DNA of 64,000 nt from Crossiella equi (GCF_017876755.1 NZ_JAGIOO010000001.1:744001-808000); one strand, 5' to 3'. Numbered from the stretch's first letter, positions 8,006 to 17,039 are shown. A program made the numbers and translations. Notes: generated from the letters alone by a model not told the origin.

Positions 8006-9463
8006 TCAGAGCCGCACCAGCACCGACTTCGGCTCGGTGTAGGCCAGCAGCGCCTCCGGGCCGTGCTCTCGCCCCAGGCCCGACTGCTTGACGCCGCCGA
8101 AGGGCACTGTGCCCGGTTCGATCTGGCCCCAGGAGTTGACCCACACCGTGCCCGCGCGCAGTGTCGAGGCCAGCCGGTGCGCGGTGCCCAGGTCGCGGGT
8201 CCAGACCGAGGCGGACAGGCCGTAGACGGTGTCGTTGGCCAGGCGAACCGCCTCGTCCAGGTCGGTGTAGTCCAGCAGCGCCGCCACTGGGCCGAAGATC
8301 TCCTCCTGGGCCACGCGCATGTCGTTGTGCACCTCCTCCAGCAGGGTCGGCGGCACGTAGAAGCCGGGGCGGTCCAGGCGGTGGCCGCCGGTGCTGATGC
8401 GCGCGCCCTCCTCCCGGGCCACGTCGAAGTAGCCGGTCACGCGGTCCAGGTGGGCGCGGAAGGCTAGCGGGCCCATCGTGGTGGTGGGCTCGAACGGGTC
8501 GCCCGGCCGGTAGGTGGTCAGGGCCTGGCCGAGCAGGGCGGCGAACTCCTCGCGGACCGAGCGGTGCACGAAGATCCGGGTGCCCGCCACGCAGCCCTGG
8601 CCGGAGCCCAGGCAGAACCCGGCCGCCGCGGTGTTCGCCGCCGCCGGGAGGTCGGCGTCGGGCAGCACCAGCAGCGGGGACTTGCCGCCCAGCTCCAGGG
8701 TTACCCGCTTGAGCGTGTCCGCGGCCGTGCGCACGATGTGCTTGCCCACCGGACCGGAGCCGGTGAAGGACACCTTGTCCACGTCCGGGTGGCTGATCAG
8801 CGCCTGCCCGGTGTCGCCGCCGAGCCCGGTGACCACGTTGACCGCGCCCGGCGGCAGGTCGGTCCCGGCGAGCAGCTCGGCCAGGCGCAGCGCGCTGAGC
8901 GAGCTGTGCTCGGACGGCTTGAGCACCACGGTGTTGCCCGCGGCCAGCGCCGGGGCCAGCTTCCAGGAGGCCTGGAGCATCGGCCCGTTCCACGCCACGA
9001 TCGAGGCGACCACGCCGACTGGCTCGCGCAGCGTGTAGTGCAGCTGCCCGGGCTCGGTGGCCGTGGTGTGGCCGGTGAGCGTGGTGGGCAGGCCCGCGTA
9101 GTGCCGGAACACGTCCACGGCGTGCCGCACCATCATCTTCGCGCCGAGCAGCGGTGCCCCCATGTCCAGGGTGTCGAGCGTGGCGAGCTCGTCCAGGTTG
9201 GCCTCGACCGCGTCCGCGATCTGGTGCAGGACCCGGGCGCGCTGCCGCGGCGGGGTGGCCGCCCAGCCGGGGAAGGCCGCGCGGGCGGCGCGCACCGCGG
9301 CGTCCACCTCCTCCGCCCCGGCCAGGCCGATCCGGGCGAGCACCTGTTCGGTGGCCGGGTTGACGCTGGCGAAGGTCTCCGCCGACCTGGGTGCCCACGG
9401 CTTGCCGCCGATGGCGAAGCCCTGCACCTCGTTCTCGAGCAGGGCGGGCCGGGTTGTGCTCAT
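8006..9463 (-). CDS. NAD(P)-dependent aldehyde dehydrogenase
   Basis: A 485-residue member of the aldehyde dehydrogenase superfamily, normal length. Visible motifs: cofactor segment VAWNGPMLQASWKLAPALAAGNTVVLKPSEHSS (key residues Trp-Asn and Lys), FTGSGPVG, general base Glu in LELGGKSP, and nucleophile Cys in GSGQGCVAGTR. EEIFGPV and the terminal PFGGVKQSGLGREHG follow. It would oxidise an aldehyde to an acid; substrate not predictable. Start ATG at 9463 is preceded by GGAGGAC, and an upstream in-frame extension lacks homology. A MmyB-like regulator is divergently transcribed 128 bp away, an arrangement common for regulator/target pairs. Confidence 0.93.
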   Translation of the reverse strand: MSTTRPALLENEVQGFAIGGKPWAPRSAETFASVNPATEQVLARIGLAGAEEVDAAVRAARAAFPGWAATPPRQRARVLHQIADAVEANLDELATLDTLDMGAPLLGAKMMVRHAVDVFRHYAGLPTTLTGHTTATEPGQLHYTLREPVGVVASIVAWNGPMLQASWKLAPALAAGNTVVLKPSEHSSLSALRLAELLAGTDLPPGAVNVVTGLGGDTGQALISHPDVDKVSFTGSGPVGKHIVRTAADTLKRVTLELGGKSPLLVLPDADLPAAANTAAAGFCLGSGQGCVAGTRIFVHRSVREEFAALLGQALTTYRPGDPFEPTTTMGPLAFRAHLDRVTGYFDVAREEGARISTGGHRLDRPGFYVPPTLLEEVHNDMRVAQEEIFGPVAALLDYTDLDEAVRLANDTVYGLSASVWTRDLGTAHRLASTLRAGTVWVNSWGQIEPGTVPFGGVKQSGLGREHGPEALLAYTEPKSVLVRL

Positions 9464-9591
9464 GTCGTCCTCCAGGTCCGGGGTGGCTGTCCACACCGAC
9501 ACTGGCCGCGCCGCGCCCGTCCCGGGTCGTCCGGTTTTGCCTCGGATCCGCAGTCCCACCCAACCGCGCCCGGGACGTGTGAGCATGGGGC

Positions 9592-10440
9592 ATGGCCAGC
9601 ACACCGGCAGGACAGCTAGCGGAGTTCGTGCGCACCCGGCGCGGGCGGGTCCGCCCGGCCGACCTGGGCCTGGAGCCGGGCGGCCGCCGCAAGGTCACCG
9701 GCCTGCGCCGGGAGGAACTGGCACTGCTGGCCGGGGTCAGCGCGGACTACCTGCAGCGCATCGAACAGGGCCGCGACGTCCGGCCCTCCGACGAGGTCCT
9801 CGACGCGCTGGCCAAGGCCCTGGCCCTGACCGAGGACGAGACCCGCTACCTGCTCGAGCTCGGCCAGGGCGCCCGCCGCCCGGCAGCCGCGCCGCGCAGG
9901 CGCGTCCCCGAGCGCGTGCCCGCCAGCACGCGCAACCTGCTCGACCTGATGGCCTGCCCGGCCATGGTCCTGAGCAGCCACCTGGACATCCTGGCCTGGA
10001 ACGCGCTGGGCGGCAGCCTGCTCGGCGGCCTGGAGCAGGCGAGCGCGGAGGAGCGCAACATGCTGCGCGCGGTGTTCCTGCACCCGGAGTCCCGCCACGT
10101 GTGCCCGGACTGGGAGCAGAGCGCGATCGAGTACATCGGCATGTTCCGCGCGGCGGTGGCCACCGACCCGGACCACCCCAGGGCCAAGGAGCTGGTCGGC
10201 GAGCTGACCCTGCGCAGCCCCGACTTCCCGCGCCTGTGGGCCCGCCACGACGTCCGCCAGAAGACCAGCGGCAGCAAGCGCTTCGCCCACCCCCGGATCG
10301 GGTCGGTCCTGCTGGACTGGGACGCCTACCCGCTGCCGGGCAGCCCGGGCCCGGTCATGGTCACCTACACCGCCGCCCCGGGCTCGGCGGACGCCGACCG
10401 CCTGGCCCTGCTGTCGACACTGGTCAACACGCCCCGCTGA
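9592..10440 (+). CDS. XRE-family regulator with MmyB-like ligand-binding domain
   Basis: A 282-residue transcriptional regulator. Residues 5-75 are the helix-turn-helix (GQLAEFVRTRRGRVRP, TGLRREELALLAGVSADYLQRIEQGRD, a highly typical MmyB-subfamily signature). The C-terminal PAS-like MmyB domain contains LDILAWNALGGSL, HPESR, and the late SKRFAHPRIGSVLLDWDAYPLPG region that binds acyl or aromatic ligands in relatives. Divergent from the aldehyde dehydrogenase and probably controlling it through the shared 128-bp intergenic region. Confidence 0.92.
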   Translation: MASTPAGQLAEFVRTRRGRVRPADLGLEPGGRRKVTGLRREELALLAGVSADYLQRIEQGRDVRPSDEVLDALAKALALTEDETRYLLELGQGARRPAAAPRRRVPERVPASTRNLLDLMACPAMVLSSHLDILAWNALGGSLLGGLEQASAEERNMLRAVFLHPESRHVCPDWEQSAIEYIGMFRAAVATDPDHPRAKELVGELTLRSPDFPRLWARHDVRQKTSGSKRFAHPRIGSVLLDWDAYPLPGSPGPVMVTYTAAPGSADADRLALLSTLVNTPR

Positions 10441-10498
10441 CGGCGGTACCGCCAACCCGGCGATAACCCTCTGTATCACCCCAGGTACTTTGGGTCAC

Positions 10499-10765
10499 GT
10501 GACGACCACTGAAGCCGCCCCCCGCGGCAGCCACGGCAAGCGGCGCGCGCGGACCGAGCGCCCCCCGGGGCCGTCGATGCTGGAGGAGCTGGTGCGGGCC
10601 CAGACCGCGCGGGCCGACGCCATCGCCTCCGGTCTGGTGGCCCGCCCGGCCGAGCCCGTGGGCACCAACTGCGAGCGGCTGCGGGCACACAACCGCGCCA
10701 TGGCCGAGTGGTACGCGAGCGGGCGGGTCGGGCCGATCCCGAGCTGGGAGCCGGTGCAGCCGTAG
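10499..10765 (+). CDS. Small basic hypothetical protein
   Basis: An 88-residue frame starting at GTG. The N-terminus is rich in Arg/Lys and Pro (GSHGKRRARTERPPGPS); the rest is helical (MLEELVRAQTARADAIASGL, NCERLRAHNRAMAEWYASGRVGPIPSWEPV). I do not recognise the family. GC-rich third positions and lack of a competing better frame favour a real gene, but there is no strong ribosome site. An opposite-strand open frame over the same DNA looks compositional. Confidence 0.45.
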   Translation: MTTTEAAPRGSHGKRRARTERPPGPSMLEELVRAQTARADAIASGLVARPAEPVGTNCERLRAHNRAMAEWYASGRVGPIPSWEPVQP

Positions 10766-11294
10766 CCCGGTCGCCGACGCCGCCCGCGCCGACAACCGGG
10801 CCACCGTGGCGACTGCCCAGCGTGGCACCGGCCTCGGCCAGCACCCGGGCCGGGCTGTGGGCCAGCATGGACCGCACGTGCTCCCGGGTGGCGATTCGGA
10901 GCGCAAGGCGAGGACGGGGGCGCTCGAAGGCCGCCAGCAGTGCGGGTACGCGCGGGCGCGGCCGGTTGTGCTCGGCGCGCGGCAGCTCCGGCGGCTCGTG
11001 CGCCTCGGCCGCACCGGGTTCCGGGGTGTGCGGGTGCGCTCCCGCTGGTGCACGGGGTACCACCGGCCACCGGATCGGGCGGCGGTGCGGCCACCCCGCC
11101 GGTGGCCGTGCTGAGCCGGGCCTGAGGACTGGCGCGCGCGGCCGGTCACCCTCGGTCGCCGGTGGGTGCACGGAAGATCGATACCTCCGCCCGTTCGCGG
11201 GCAGTTCGTTTTCCCCCCGACAACTTTCTTGCGCGAACAACCGATATCTGCCAGGCAAACGCTTGCACGCTGCAGGTGGAGTGGAGGTTCGGCG
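10766..11294. other. Gene-poor intergenic stretch
   Basis: About 530 bp with no convincing gene. One minus-strand frame (around 10800-11060) has fairly normal codon bias, including ALLAAFERPRPRLALRIATREHVRSMLAHSPARVLAEAG, but has no start or ribosome site and runs into the neighbouring gene, so it may be a remnant. The last 80 bp are less GC-rich and probably hold the promoter of the downstream IspH-like gene. Confidence 0.5.
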
Positions 11295-12563
11295 ATGAAC
11301 CGATCGGTTGAGCGACTGCGGCTTTCCGTCACCGGGGTGGCACCCGGGCAGCTCGTGGTCAGCGCTTTCCACCACCCGGCCCGGGGGCCGGTGCGGGCCT
11401 CGGCCGCGCCCCTGGTCGTGGCCTCGTTGACCGGGCGGGGCCGGGACGTGCTCTGGGGGCCCGAGCCCCGGGTGGTCGAGGCCTCGGTCGCGGAAGCCGT
11501 GCAGTTCACCGTGTCCTACCTGGAACGCGGCGGTGACGCGGTCGGGTTCGGCATCGCCGCCCGCACCGACGACCCCGGCGGGCTGCTCCTGGCCGAGTGG
11601 GCCGTCACGGACTGGGCGGCCGCGCTGCGCACCCGGCGGGTGCTGCTGGCCGGTGCCGAGCCGCTGTGCTCCGGCGCGCGGCAGGCCGGGCTGCTCATCG
11701 CCCAGGCCGCCGAACGCCAGCGGGAACCGGTGCACGTGCTCGGCGCGCTCGGCGACTGCGCCACCGCCACCGGTCCGGCCGAGCCCGAGGACGTGCTGAC
11801 CGGGTCCGAGCTGTCAACCGTGCCCGAGGGCGCGGTGGTCGCCTACCCGGCCCACGGCGTCGCACCGGAGGTGCACACGGAGGCACTGCTGCGGGGGCTG
11901 CGGGTCGTGGACGCGACCTGTCCGCTGGTGGCCGCCGCGCACGAGGAGGCGCGGCTCGTGGCGGGCGAGGGCGACACCGTGGTGGTGATCGGCGACCCCG
12001 CGCACCGGGGTGTCGCGGCGCTGGCCGAGCAGGCCGGGCCGAGGGCGGTCGTGGTGTCCCGGCCGGAGGAACTGGAGCGACTGGGCGAGGATCCCGGCCG
12101 GGTGTCCTTCGTGGTCCACCCCGGGATGGAGATCCCGCGCGCCGAGCGGGTGGTGCGTGCGCTGCGCGCCCGGCTGCGGCACGTGCGGGGCGCGCACCCC
12201 GACGGCTACTGCTACGCCCGGACCGACCGCGCGGCCGTCGTGCGCGTGGTGGCCGCGTCCAGCCAGGCCTGCCTGGTCCTGGGCACACCGGGCACGGCCG
12301 AGGTGGCGGACCTGGTGCGCCTGGCCCACGAGGCCGGCACCCCGGTGGGGGTCGTGCGGACGCTGGCCGACCTGCCGTACGAGCTCATCGCCGCGGCCCC
12401 GGCGGTCGGGGTGCTGACCGCCGGGAGCGCGGCACCGGGGTTGCTGGAGGAGGTGCTGGACGCGCTGTCCGGGCTCGGGCCGATGTCGGTGGTGCGGCAG
12501 ACGGCGCGGACCGAGGTGGTGAAGACCGCCGCGCCCGCCCGCTCCCCCGTCCCGGCCACCTGA
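11295..12563 (+). CDS. IspH/LytB-like protein with N-terminal extension
   Basis: A 422-residue divergent homologue of 4-hydroxy-3-methylbut-2-enyl diphosphate reductase, the [4Fe-4S] enzyme that ends the MEP isoprenoid pathway. About 115 residues precede the IspH-like part. Candidate cluster cysteines are in LCSGARQAG, VVDATCPLVAAAHEEA (well conserved) and GYCYARTDR. PAHGV matches the P-x-HGV motif and VVIGDPAHRGV matches the GxxGHPE region. However, the substrate-binding HNxxV motif is replaced by LGALGDC and the SxNSxN motif by GTPGTAE, so it may not be the housekeeping reductase. Start ATG with GGTGGAG upstream. It could serve a specialised isoprenoid or another Fe-S reaction. Confidence 0.75.
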   Translation: MNRSVERLRLSVTGVAPGQLVVSAFHHPARGPVRASAAPLVVASLTGRGRDVLWGPEPRVVEASVAEAVQFTVSYLERGGDAVGFGIAARTDDPGGLLLAEWAVTDWAAALRTRRVLLAGAEPLCSGARQAGLLIAQAAERQREPVHVLGALGDCATATGPAEPEDVLTGSELSTVPEGAVVAYPAHGVAPEVHTEALLRGLRVVDATCPLVAAAHEEARLVAGEGDTVVVIGDPAHRGVAALAEQAGPRAVVVSRPEELERLGEDPGRVSFVVHPGMEIPRAERVVRALRARLRHVRGAHPDGYCYARTDRAAVVRVVAASSQACLVLGTPGTAEVADLVRLAHEAGTPVGVVRTLADLPYELIAAAPAVGVLTAGSAAPGLLEEVLDALSGLGPMSVVRQTARTEVVKTAAPARSPVPAT

Positions 12564-12573
12564 GGCGCCCGGC

Positions 12574-12783
12574 TCAGCGCTCCGATGAGGACGCCCAGCG
12601 GAACACCCGTACCCGGTGCTCGCCGATGGTGGTTTCCTGTTCGCTGGCACGGTAGTTCTCGTAGCGGTGGCCGGAGAACACCTTCACCAGGGTCTCGCCG
12701 TCGGGTACGTGGCGGAGGCGTTGGGTGTCCGGGATCCAGTTGCGGTCACCGACGAGCACCGCGTTGGGTGTCTGTTCGCTCAT
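12574..12783 (-). CDS. DUF5988 family small protein
   Basis: A 69-residue protein (MSEQTPNAVLVGDRNWIPDTQ... VKVFSGHRYENYR ... VRVFRWASSSE). The pattern NAVLVGG/DxxxxP, a central GxxYEHY-like motif and C-terminal FxW match the actinobacterial DUF5988 family as I remember it. Function unknown. The ATG at 12783 was chosen over an upstream in-frame ATG because the domain starts with MSEQ. It is convergent with the IspH-like gene (10 bp apart). Upstream lies a short inverted repeat CTAGT/ACTAG at 12842-12861 that could be a promoter element. Confidence 0.7.
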   Translation of the reverse strand: MSEQTPNAVLVGDRNWIPDTQRLRHVPDGETLVKVFSGHRYENYRASEQETTIGEHRVRVFRWASSSER

Positions 12784-12919
12784 GGTCTCAGTAGGCCGGG
12801 CGCCATGATCACCGGTCAATCGACGGACGGGTGCACGACGGCTAGTCCGAACGCGAACTAGACGCCCGTGACCCGCCCACCCACTTCCGGACGGTGCCAG
12901 CGGGTTCCGGCGGGCCCGG

Positions 12920-14266
12920 TCAGGGCAGCAGCACGTTCTGGTGCAGGTCGGTCGCCCGGCACAGCAGCTCCCGGATCTCCGGTGCCCGCTGGTGCGGCCG
13001 GAACCGCGCGCGCAGCTCGACCAGCTTCGCCCGCGCCCGGCTGCTGCGGACGAGCGGGTAGCCGTCGAGGAAGCCCCGCCAGTGCGCGGCGGCCTCCTCG
13101 ACCTGGCCGCCGTTGAGCAGATACTCGGTCAGGGTCGCCTGGGTCATCAGCCGCGACCGGTACTCCGCGTCCGGGCGGCACCGCAGCGAGGTCTTCAGCG
13201 CGGTGACCGCCCCGTCCCGGTCGCCAAGGCGGTGCAGCACGGCCGCGCTCTGGTGGGCGAAGGAGGCCCGGTGGTAGATGCCGACCGTGCCACCCCCGGC
13301 GTGCCGGTCCAGGCAGCGCTCGGTCTCGCCGAGCAGCCGCAGCGCCTCCTCGCGCTGGCCCAGCCCGGCCCTGGCCAGCGCCAGCTGGCCGAGGTGGAAG
13401 GCGCGGCCCTCCTCGGGGGCGGTGGCCACCGCGACCTCGGCCAGGTCCGCGGCGGCCTGCCGGTGCCCGAGCTCGTGGGCCTGCACGCTCATCGCCCGCA
13501 GGGCCCGCGCGTAGCGCCCCCGGTCCCCGGAGTGCGCGGCCAGGTCCAGCGCCGACCGGTAGTAGCGCTGGGCGGCGCCCTGCAGCTCGTCGTCGAAGCA
13601 CAGGAACCCGCACAGGTAGGCCAGGTCCGAGGCCAGCCCGAACAGCTCGCGGCGCACCAGTTCGCCGCTCGTGCGCGCGGACAGCCACGGCAGCACGGTG
13701 ACCGACAGGTGGTCGACCGCGGCCGGGCGCACGTGCCCCGCGCCAAGGGAGCGTTCGGCCGAGGAGCAGGTGTGGACGATGGACCGCAGGGCGGTGATCT
13801 CCGCGCCGCCGATGGTGCGGGTGCCGCCGGAGGGCACCGGGACCAGCTCCGCGACGGCCCGCGCCCAGTCCGGTACCGCCAGCTCGGCCGTGCGGTAGAC
13901 GCACTGGGCGGCCAGCTCCCGGCGCGGTCCGCGGCCCAGTTCGTGCAGCCGGCGCAGGTCGTCGAGCGCGCCCTCCCCCGCCCGCGCGACGGCTTCGGCG
14001 AACCCGGCCTCGGTCCGCCCGACCGGCCTGCCGAGCCGTCGGCTCAGCGCCTCGGCCACCAGCTCCGGCACGGGCGGCCGGGGCCTGCTGCCCGCCAGCC
14101 ACTGCGCCACCGAGGCCCGCCGGTACTCCAGGACGATGCCGGTCTCGGCGGCCACCGCGTTCACCGCCCTGGCCAGGTCGCCGCCGGACCACCTCGCCTC
14201 CTGCAACAGCAGTCTCAGCCGCTCGTTGGCGGCGGTGCGCGCGATGGCGGTCGGGGAACCCGGCAC
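12920..14266 (-). CDS. TPR-containing transcriptional regulator
   Basis: A 448-residue protein of the actinobacterial type that joins a short N-terminal helix-turn-helix-like region (ANERLRLLLQEARWSGGDL, YRRASVAQWLAGSRPRPPVPELV) to tetratricopeptide-like helical repeats. Repeats are visible as AAQRYYRSALDLAAHSGDRGRYARALRAMSVQAHELG, EEGRAFHLGQLALARAGLGQREEALRLLGE and SAAVLHRLGDRDGAVTALKTSLRC. Relatives regulate development and secondary metabolism. The start is uncertain: GTG at 14266 is taken because homology begins just after it. Confidence 0.8.
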   Translation of the reverse strand: MPGSPTAIARTAANERLRLLLQEARWSGGDLARAVNAVAAETGIVLEYRRASVAQWLAGSRPRPPVPELVAEALSRRLGRPVGRTEAGFAEAVARAGEGALDDLRRLHELGRGPRRELAAQCVYRTAELAVPDWARAVAELVPVPSGGTRTIGGAEITALRSIVHTCSSAERSLGAGHVRPAAVDHLSVTVLPWLSARTSGELVRRELFGLASDLAYLCGFLCFDDELQGAAQRYYRSALDLAAHSGDRGRYARALRAMSVQAHELGHRQAAADLAEVAVATAPEEGRAFHLGQLALARAGLGQREEALRLLGETERCLDRHAGGGTVGIYHRASFAHQSAAVLHRLGDRDGAVTALKTSLRCRPDAEYRSRLMTQATLTEYLLNGGQVEEAAAHWRGFLDGYPLVRSSRARAKLVELRARFRPHQRAPEIRELLCRATDLHQNVLLP

Positions 14267-14334
14267 GGTGGAAACGGTACCGCAGCGGATGCACGGAACG
14301 TGAATGGATGACCACAACAGGTGATGCCCGGCGG

Positions 14335-14604
14335 TCAGAGCAGCGGCAGGTCCGGCGGGATGAGCGGGGCCAGGTTGATCAGCGAGTGGATGCGCGCGAC
14401 CACCGCGGCCCGGAGGGCTCGCACGTCGTCGCCGAGGTGGCCCAGGACGGCGGCCAGCTCCAGCAGCTTCCGCGGATCGGGCCGAATGGGCAGGGCGGTG
14501 TCGCCGGGGCCGCCGCCGGAACCCGGGAGTGGGCCCGAGCAGCGGTCCAGGGGCTGGCAAACCTGTCCTGACGGCGCTGCCGTCGGACTCCTCAGCCCGG
14601 CCAC
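14335..14604 (-). CDS. Possible small protein downstream of the efflux gene
   Basis: An 89-residue frame whose C-terminal part looks like real protein (PDPRKLLELAAVLGHLGDDVRALRAAVV, then ARIHSLINLAPLIPPDLPLL). It starts at a GTG inside the last 13 bp of the MFS gene, so translation would be coupled. No good ribosome site is seen. It contains two cysteines (VCQPLDRC). I do not recognise a family; it could equally be a remnant. Confidence 0.35.
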   Translation of the reverse strand: MAGLRSPTAAPSGQVCQPLDRCSGPLPGSGGGPGDTALPIRPDPRKLLELAAVLGHLGDDVRALRAAVVARIHSLINLAPLIPPDLPLL

Positions 14605-15902
14605 CTGGGGTGGTTGTGGTCGATGAGCACCGGGTGGCTGTGTCGGTAGCCGCCCTGCACCGGGATGGCATCGTGCAGGTGCGGGTCGTCGGCGGGGAGG
14701 TCGCGGTGCAGGTGTGGCATCGCATCCTCGTGGCTGGCCCAGACCCGGTGTGACCAGAGCAGCCCGGCGGTGGCGAGCGCGGCCAGGGCGAGCGCGGCGG
14801 CGGGCTGGCCCGCGGTGGTGCCCACCACGCCCGCGACGAGGTAGGCGAGCAGCCAGGCGGTGTGGGACAGGGTGAACTGGGCGGCGAAGAGCACCGGCCA
14901 GTCCCCTGCCGGGCCCGAACGCCGGATGAGGCGGCCCGTCGGGGTTTGCAGGACCGCGGTGCCGATGCCCAGCAACGCCCAGGCGATGAGGACCACGGGC
15001 CAGCGGCCGGAGGCGAGGAGCCCGAGCGCGGTCGCGGCGAGGGTGGTGCTGACGAGCAGGCCGCCCAGGAACATCAGTCGGCGGTCGCCGAACCGGGTCA
15101 GCCAGTGGGGCAGCAGGACGGCGGCCAGGACCGAGCCCGCGCCGCAGGTGCCCAGGGTGAGGGCGACGGTCAGGTCGGTGCCGCCGTCCTCCCGGACCAC
15201 GACCACGGTGTTCACCAGGACCATCGCGCCCGCGGCCGCGGCGGTCAGGTTGAGGCCGAGCAGGGCGCGCAGCCTCGGGGTGGCCAGGTAGCGGCGCAGG
15301 CCTGTGGTGACGGGTTGCTTTCCCCGCAACGGGTTCGACGGCAGGGCCACCCCCAGGACGAGTGCCGCCGAGGCCAGGAAGCCCACCGCGGTGCCCCAGA
15401 ACAAGCCCGTGGGACTGAGGAGCAGCAACAGCGCGGCGGCGAGTGCCGGGCTCAGCAGGCTTTCCAGCTCGTAGGCCAGGCGGCTCAGGGACAGCGCCCG
15501 CGTGTAGTCGGCCTCCTCTGGCAGCACCACCGGGATGGTCGCCTGGAAGACCGGGGTGAACGCGGCGGAGGCGGCTTGCAGGACGACGACCAGGGCGTGG
15601 ATCTGCCAGACCTCGGTGACGAACGGCAGCACCAGGGCCACGGTCGCGCGCAGCAGGTCGGTCGTGACCAGGAAGACGCGGCGGGGCAGGCGGGCCGTCA
15701 AGACCGTCGCCAGCGGGGCGAGCAGGATGTAGGCGACCATCTTGATGGCCAGGGCGGTGGCGAGCACCGCGCCCGCGTCCGCGCCGGCCAGCCGGTAGGC
15801 CAGCAGTCCCAGGGCTACGGTGGTCAGGCCGGTGCCGACCAGCGCGATGGCCTGGGCCGCGAAGAGGTGGCGGTAGGTCCGGTTCGTCAGCACGCCCAGC
15901 AT
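14592..15902 (-). CDS. MFS efflux protein, NreB-like, with His-rich C-terminus
   Basis: A 436-residue major facilitator protein with about 12 transmembrane segments (LFAAQAIALVGTGLTTVALGLLAYRL, ILLAPLATVLTARLPRR, and so on) and MFS loop motifs such as RLPRRVF and RFGDRRLMF. The cytosolic tail contains about ten histidines in 45 residues (SHEDAMPHLHRDLP, DDPHLHD, GYRHSHPVLIDHNH), as in NreB-type nickel or cobalt exporters. Metal efflux is therefore the best guess. ATG at 15902 starts the MFS fold. It overlaps the upstream small gene by 16 bp and a possible downstream small frame by 13 bp, suggesting one operon. Confidence 0.85.
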   Translation of the reverse strand: MLGVLTNRTYRHLFAAQAIALVGTGLTTVALGLLAYRLAGADAGAVLATALAIKMVAYILLAPLATVLTARLPRRVFLVTTDLLRATVALVLPFVTEVWQIHALVVVLQAASAAFTPVFQATIPVVLPEEADYTRALSLSRLAYELESLLSPALAAALLLLLSPTGLFWGTAVGFLASAALVLGVALPSNPLRGKQPVTTGLRRYLATPRLRALLGLNLTAAAAGAMVLVNTVVVVREDGGTDLTVALTLGTCGAGSVLAAVLLPHWLTRFGDRRLMFLGGLLVSTTLAATALGLLASGRWPVVLIAWALLGIGTAVLQTPTGRLIRRSGPAGDWPVLFAAQFTLSHTAWLLAYLVAGVVGTTAGQPAAALALAALATAGLLWSHRVWASHEDAMPHLHRDLPADDPHLHDAIPVQGGYRHSHPVLIDHNHPRWPG

Positions 15903-16213
15903 CGCGCCACTGTAGGCGCGGAAGGGCCCTCGCGACGACGGCGCAACTGCGAAACCCTTGCAGCAGCAGGGTTGCGGCGGGCCTGCCTGGCCGGGGCCTC
16001 CAGCACGACAAGCGCGGCGGCCAGGCCGGCGTACTTGTTGGCACCGAGGTCGCACACGGTCTTCACGCCGAAGGCCGCGGCCAGCTTCCCGGCGCCGGCG
16101 CACAGCGAGGCGGGCAGCCGGGACACCGCGGTGCACAGCGATCCGTCGACCCGTTCCGCACTGGGACGCAGCACGTCGGCGGCTGACGACGCTGCCGCGA
16201 TGGGGAGAGTCAC
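15887..16213 (-). CDS. Small hypothetical protein overlapping the efflux gene
   Basis: A 108-residue frame starting at GTG with AGGGTGGGA upstream. Residues 25-75 are helical and glycine-rich (SLCTAVSRLPASLCAGAGKL, GVKTVCDLGANKYAGLAAAL), followed by a basic tail. Its last 16 bp overlap the start of the NreB-like gene, typical of translational coupling. I do not recognise the family. A metal-responsive accessory role is possible from context only. Confidence 0.5.
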   Translation of the reverse strand: MTLPIAAASSAADVLRPSAERVDGSLCTAVSRLPASLCAGAGKLAAAFGVKTVCDLGANKYAGLAAALVVLEAPARQARRNPAAARVSQLRRRREGPSAPTVARCWAC

Positions 16214-16382
16214 GCGATCCCACCCTTCGACAGGTCAAGGCGACTCGAAGTCGGGAAGGCGGTCACCGCACGCCTCATCCACCGTCTACTGTGGAACTAC
16301 GGGCGCGCTGGGGTCCATCCCGGACCGTGGGAGGGCCGCTGGCCAGCCCGGCCGGGGCCCGGTACTACTGGGGCTGCCGGGC

Positions 16383-17039
16383 TCAGGCCACCAGGCCCTG
16401 GCGGTAGGCGTACACCACTGCCTGCACCCGGTCGCGCAGGTCGAGCTTGGTGAGGATGCGGGAGACGTAGGTCTTCACCGTCTCCTGGCTCAGCACCAGG
16501 CTCGCGGCGATCTCGCTGTTGGACTGGCCGTCCGCGATGAGGCGCAGCACGTCGAGCTCGCGTGGGGTCAGGGGGTGCTCGGGTGGGGTGTCGGTGGGGC
16601 GGATGCGGCTGGCGTAGCGGCCGACCAGCTGGCGCGTGACCTCCGGGGCCAGCAGGGCCGCGCCGGAGGCGACGGTGCGGATGCCGTGCAGGAGCTGGGC
16701 CGGTGGGGCGTCCTTGAGGAGGAAGCCGCTCGCGCCCGCGCGCAGCGCCTCGTAGACGTACTCGTCCAGGTTGAAGGTGGTCACCACCAGGACCTTCACC
16801 GGCTCCGCGACGCCAGCGCCCGCCAGCAGGCGGGTTGCCTCCAGGCCGTCCAGCAAGGGCATGCGGATGTCCATCACCACGACGTCCGGGCGCAGGGTGC
16901 GGGCCAGGTCGACCGCGGTGCGGCCGTCGGCGCACTCGGCCAGGACCGCCAGGTCCGGCTGGGCGTCGATGATCGTGGTGAAGCCGGTGCGGATGAGGGC
17001 CTGGTCGTCGGCCACCAGGACCCGGATCGGGTCGGTCAT
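16383..17039 (-). CDS. NarL/LuxR-family response regulator
   Basis: A 218-residue regulator. The receiver domain has the acidic pair at Asp11-Asp12 (VADDQ), phospho-acceptor Asp57 (VVVMDIRMP), and Lys of FLLKDAPP. The C-terminal LuxR HTH reads LTPRELDVLRLIADGQSNSEIAASLVLSQETVKTYVSRIL. It overlaps the upstream kinase gene by 4 bp and is its cognate partner. Target genes unknown. Confidence 0.95.
   Translation of the reverse strand: MTDPIRVLVADDQALIRTGFTTIIDAQPDLAVLAECADGRTAVDLARTLRPDVVVMDIRMPLLDGLEATRLLAGAGVAEPVKVLVVTTFNLDEYVYEALRAGASGFLLKDAPPAQLLHGIRTVASGAALLAPEVTRQLVGRYASRIRPTDTPPEHPLTPRELDVLRLIADGQSNSEIAASLVLSQETVKTYVSRILTKLDLRDRVQAVVYAYRQGLVA

Noticed and set aside
10476-11735. Long minus-strand open frame opposite the small basic gene and the IspH-like gene
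   Set aside because: It lies antisense to a well-supported gene over much of its length, has no ribosome site and no recognisable domain; GC-rich DNA gives such frames by chance.
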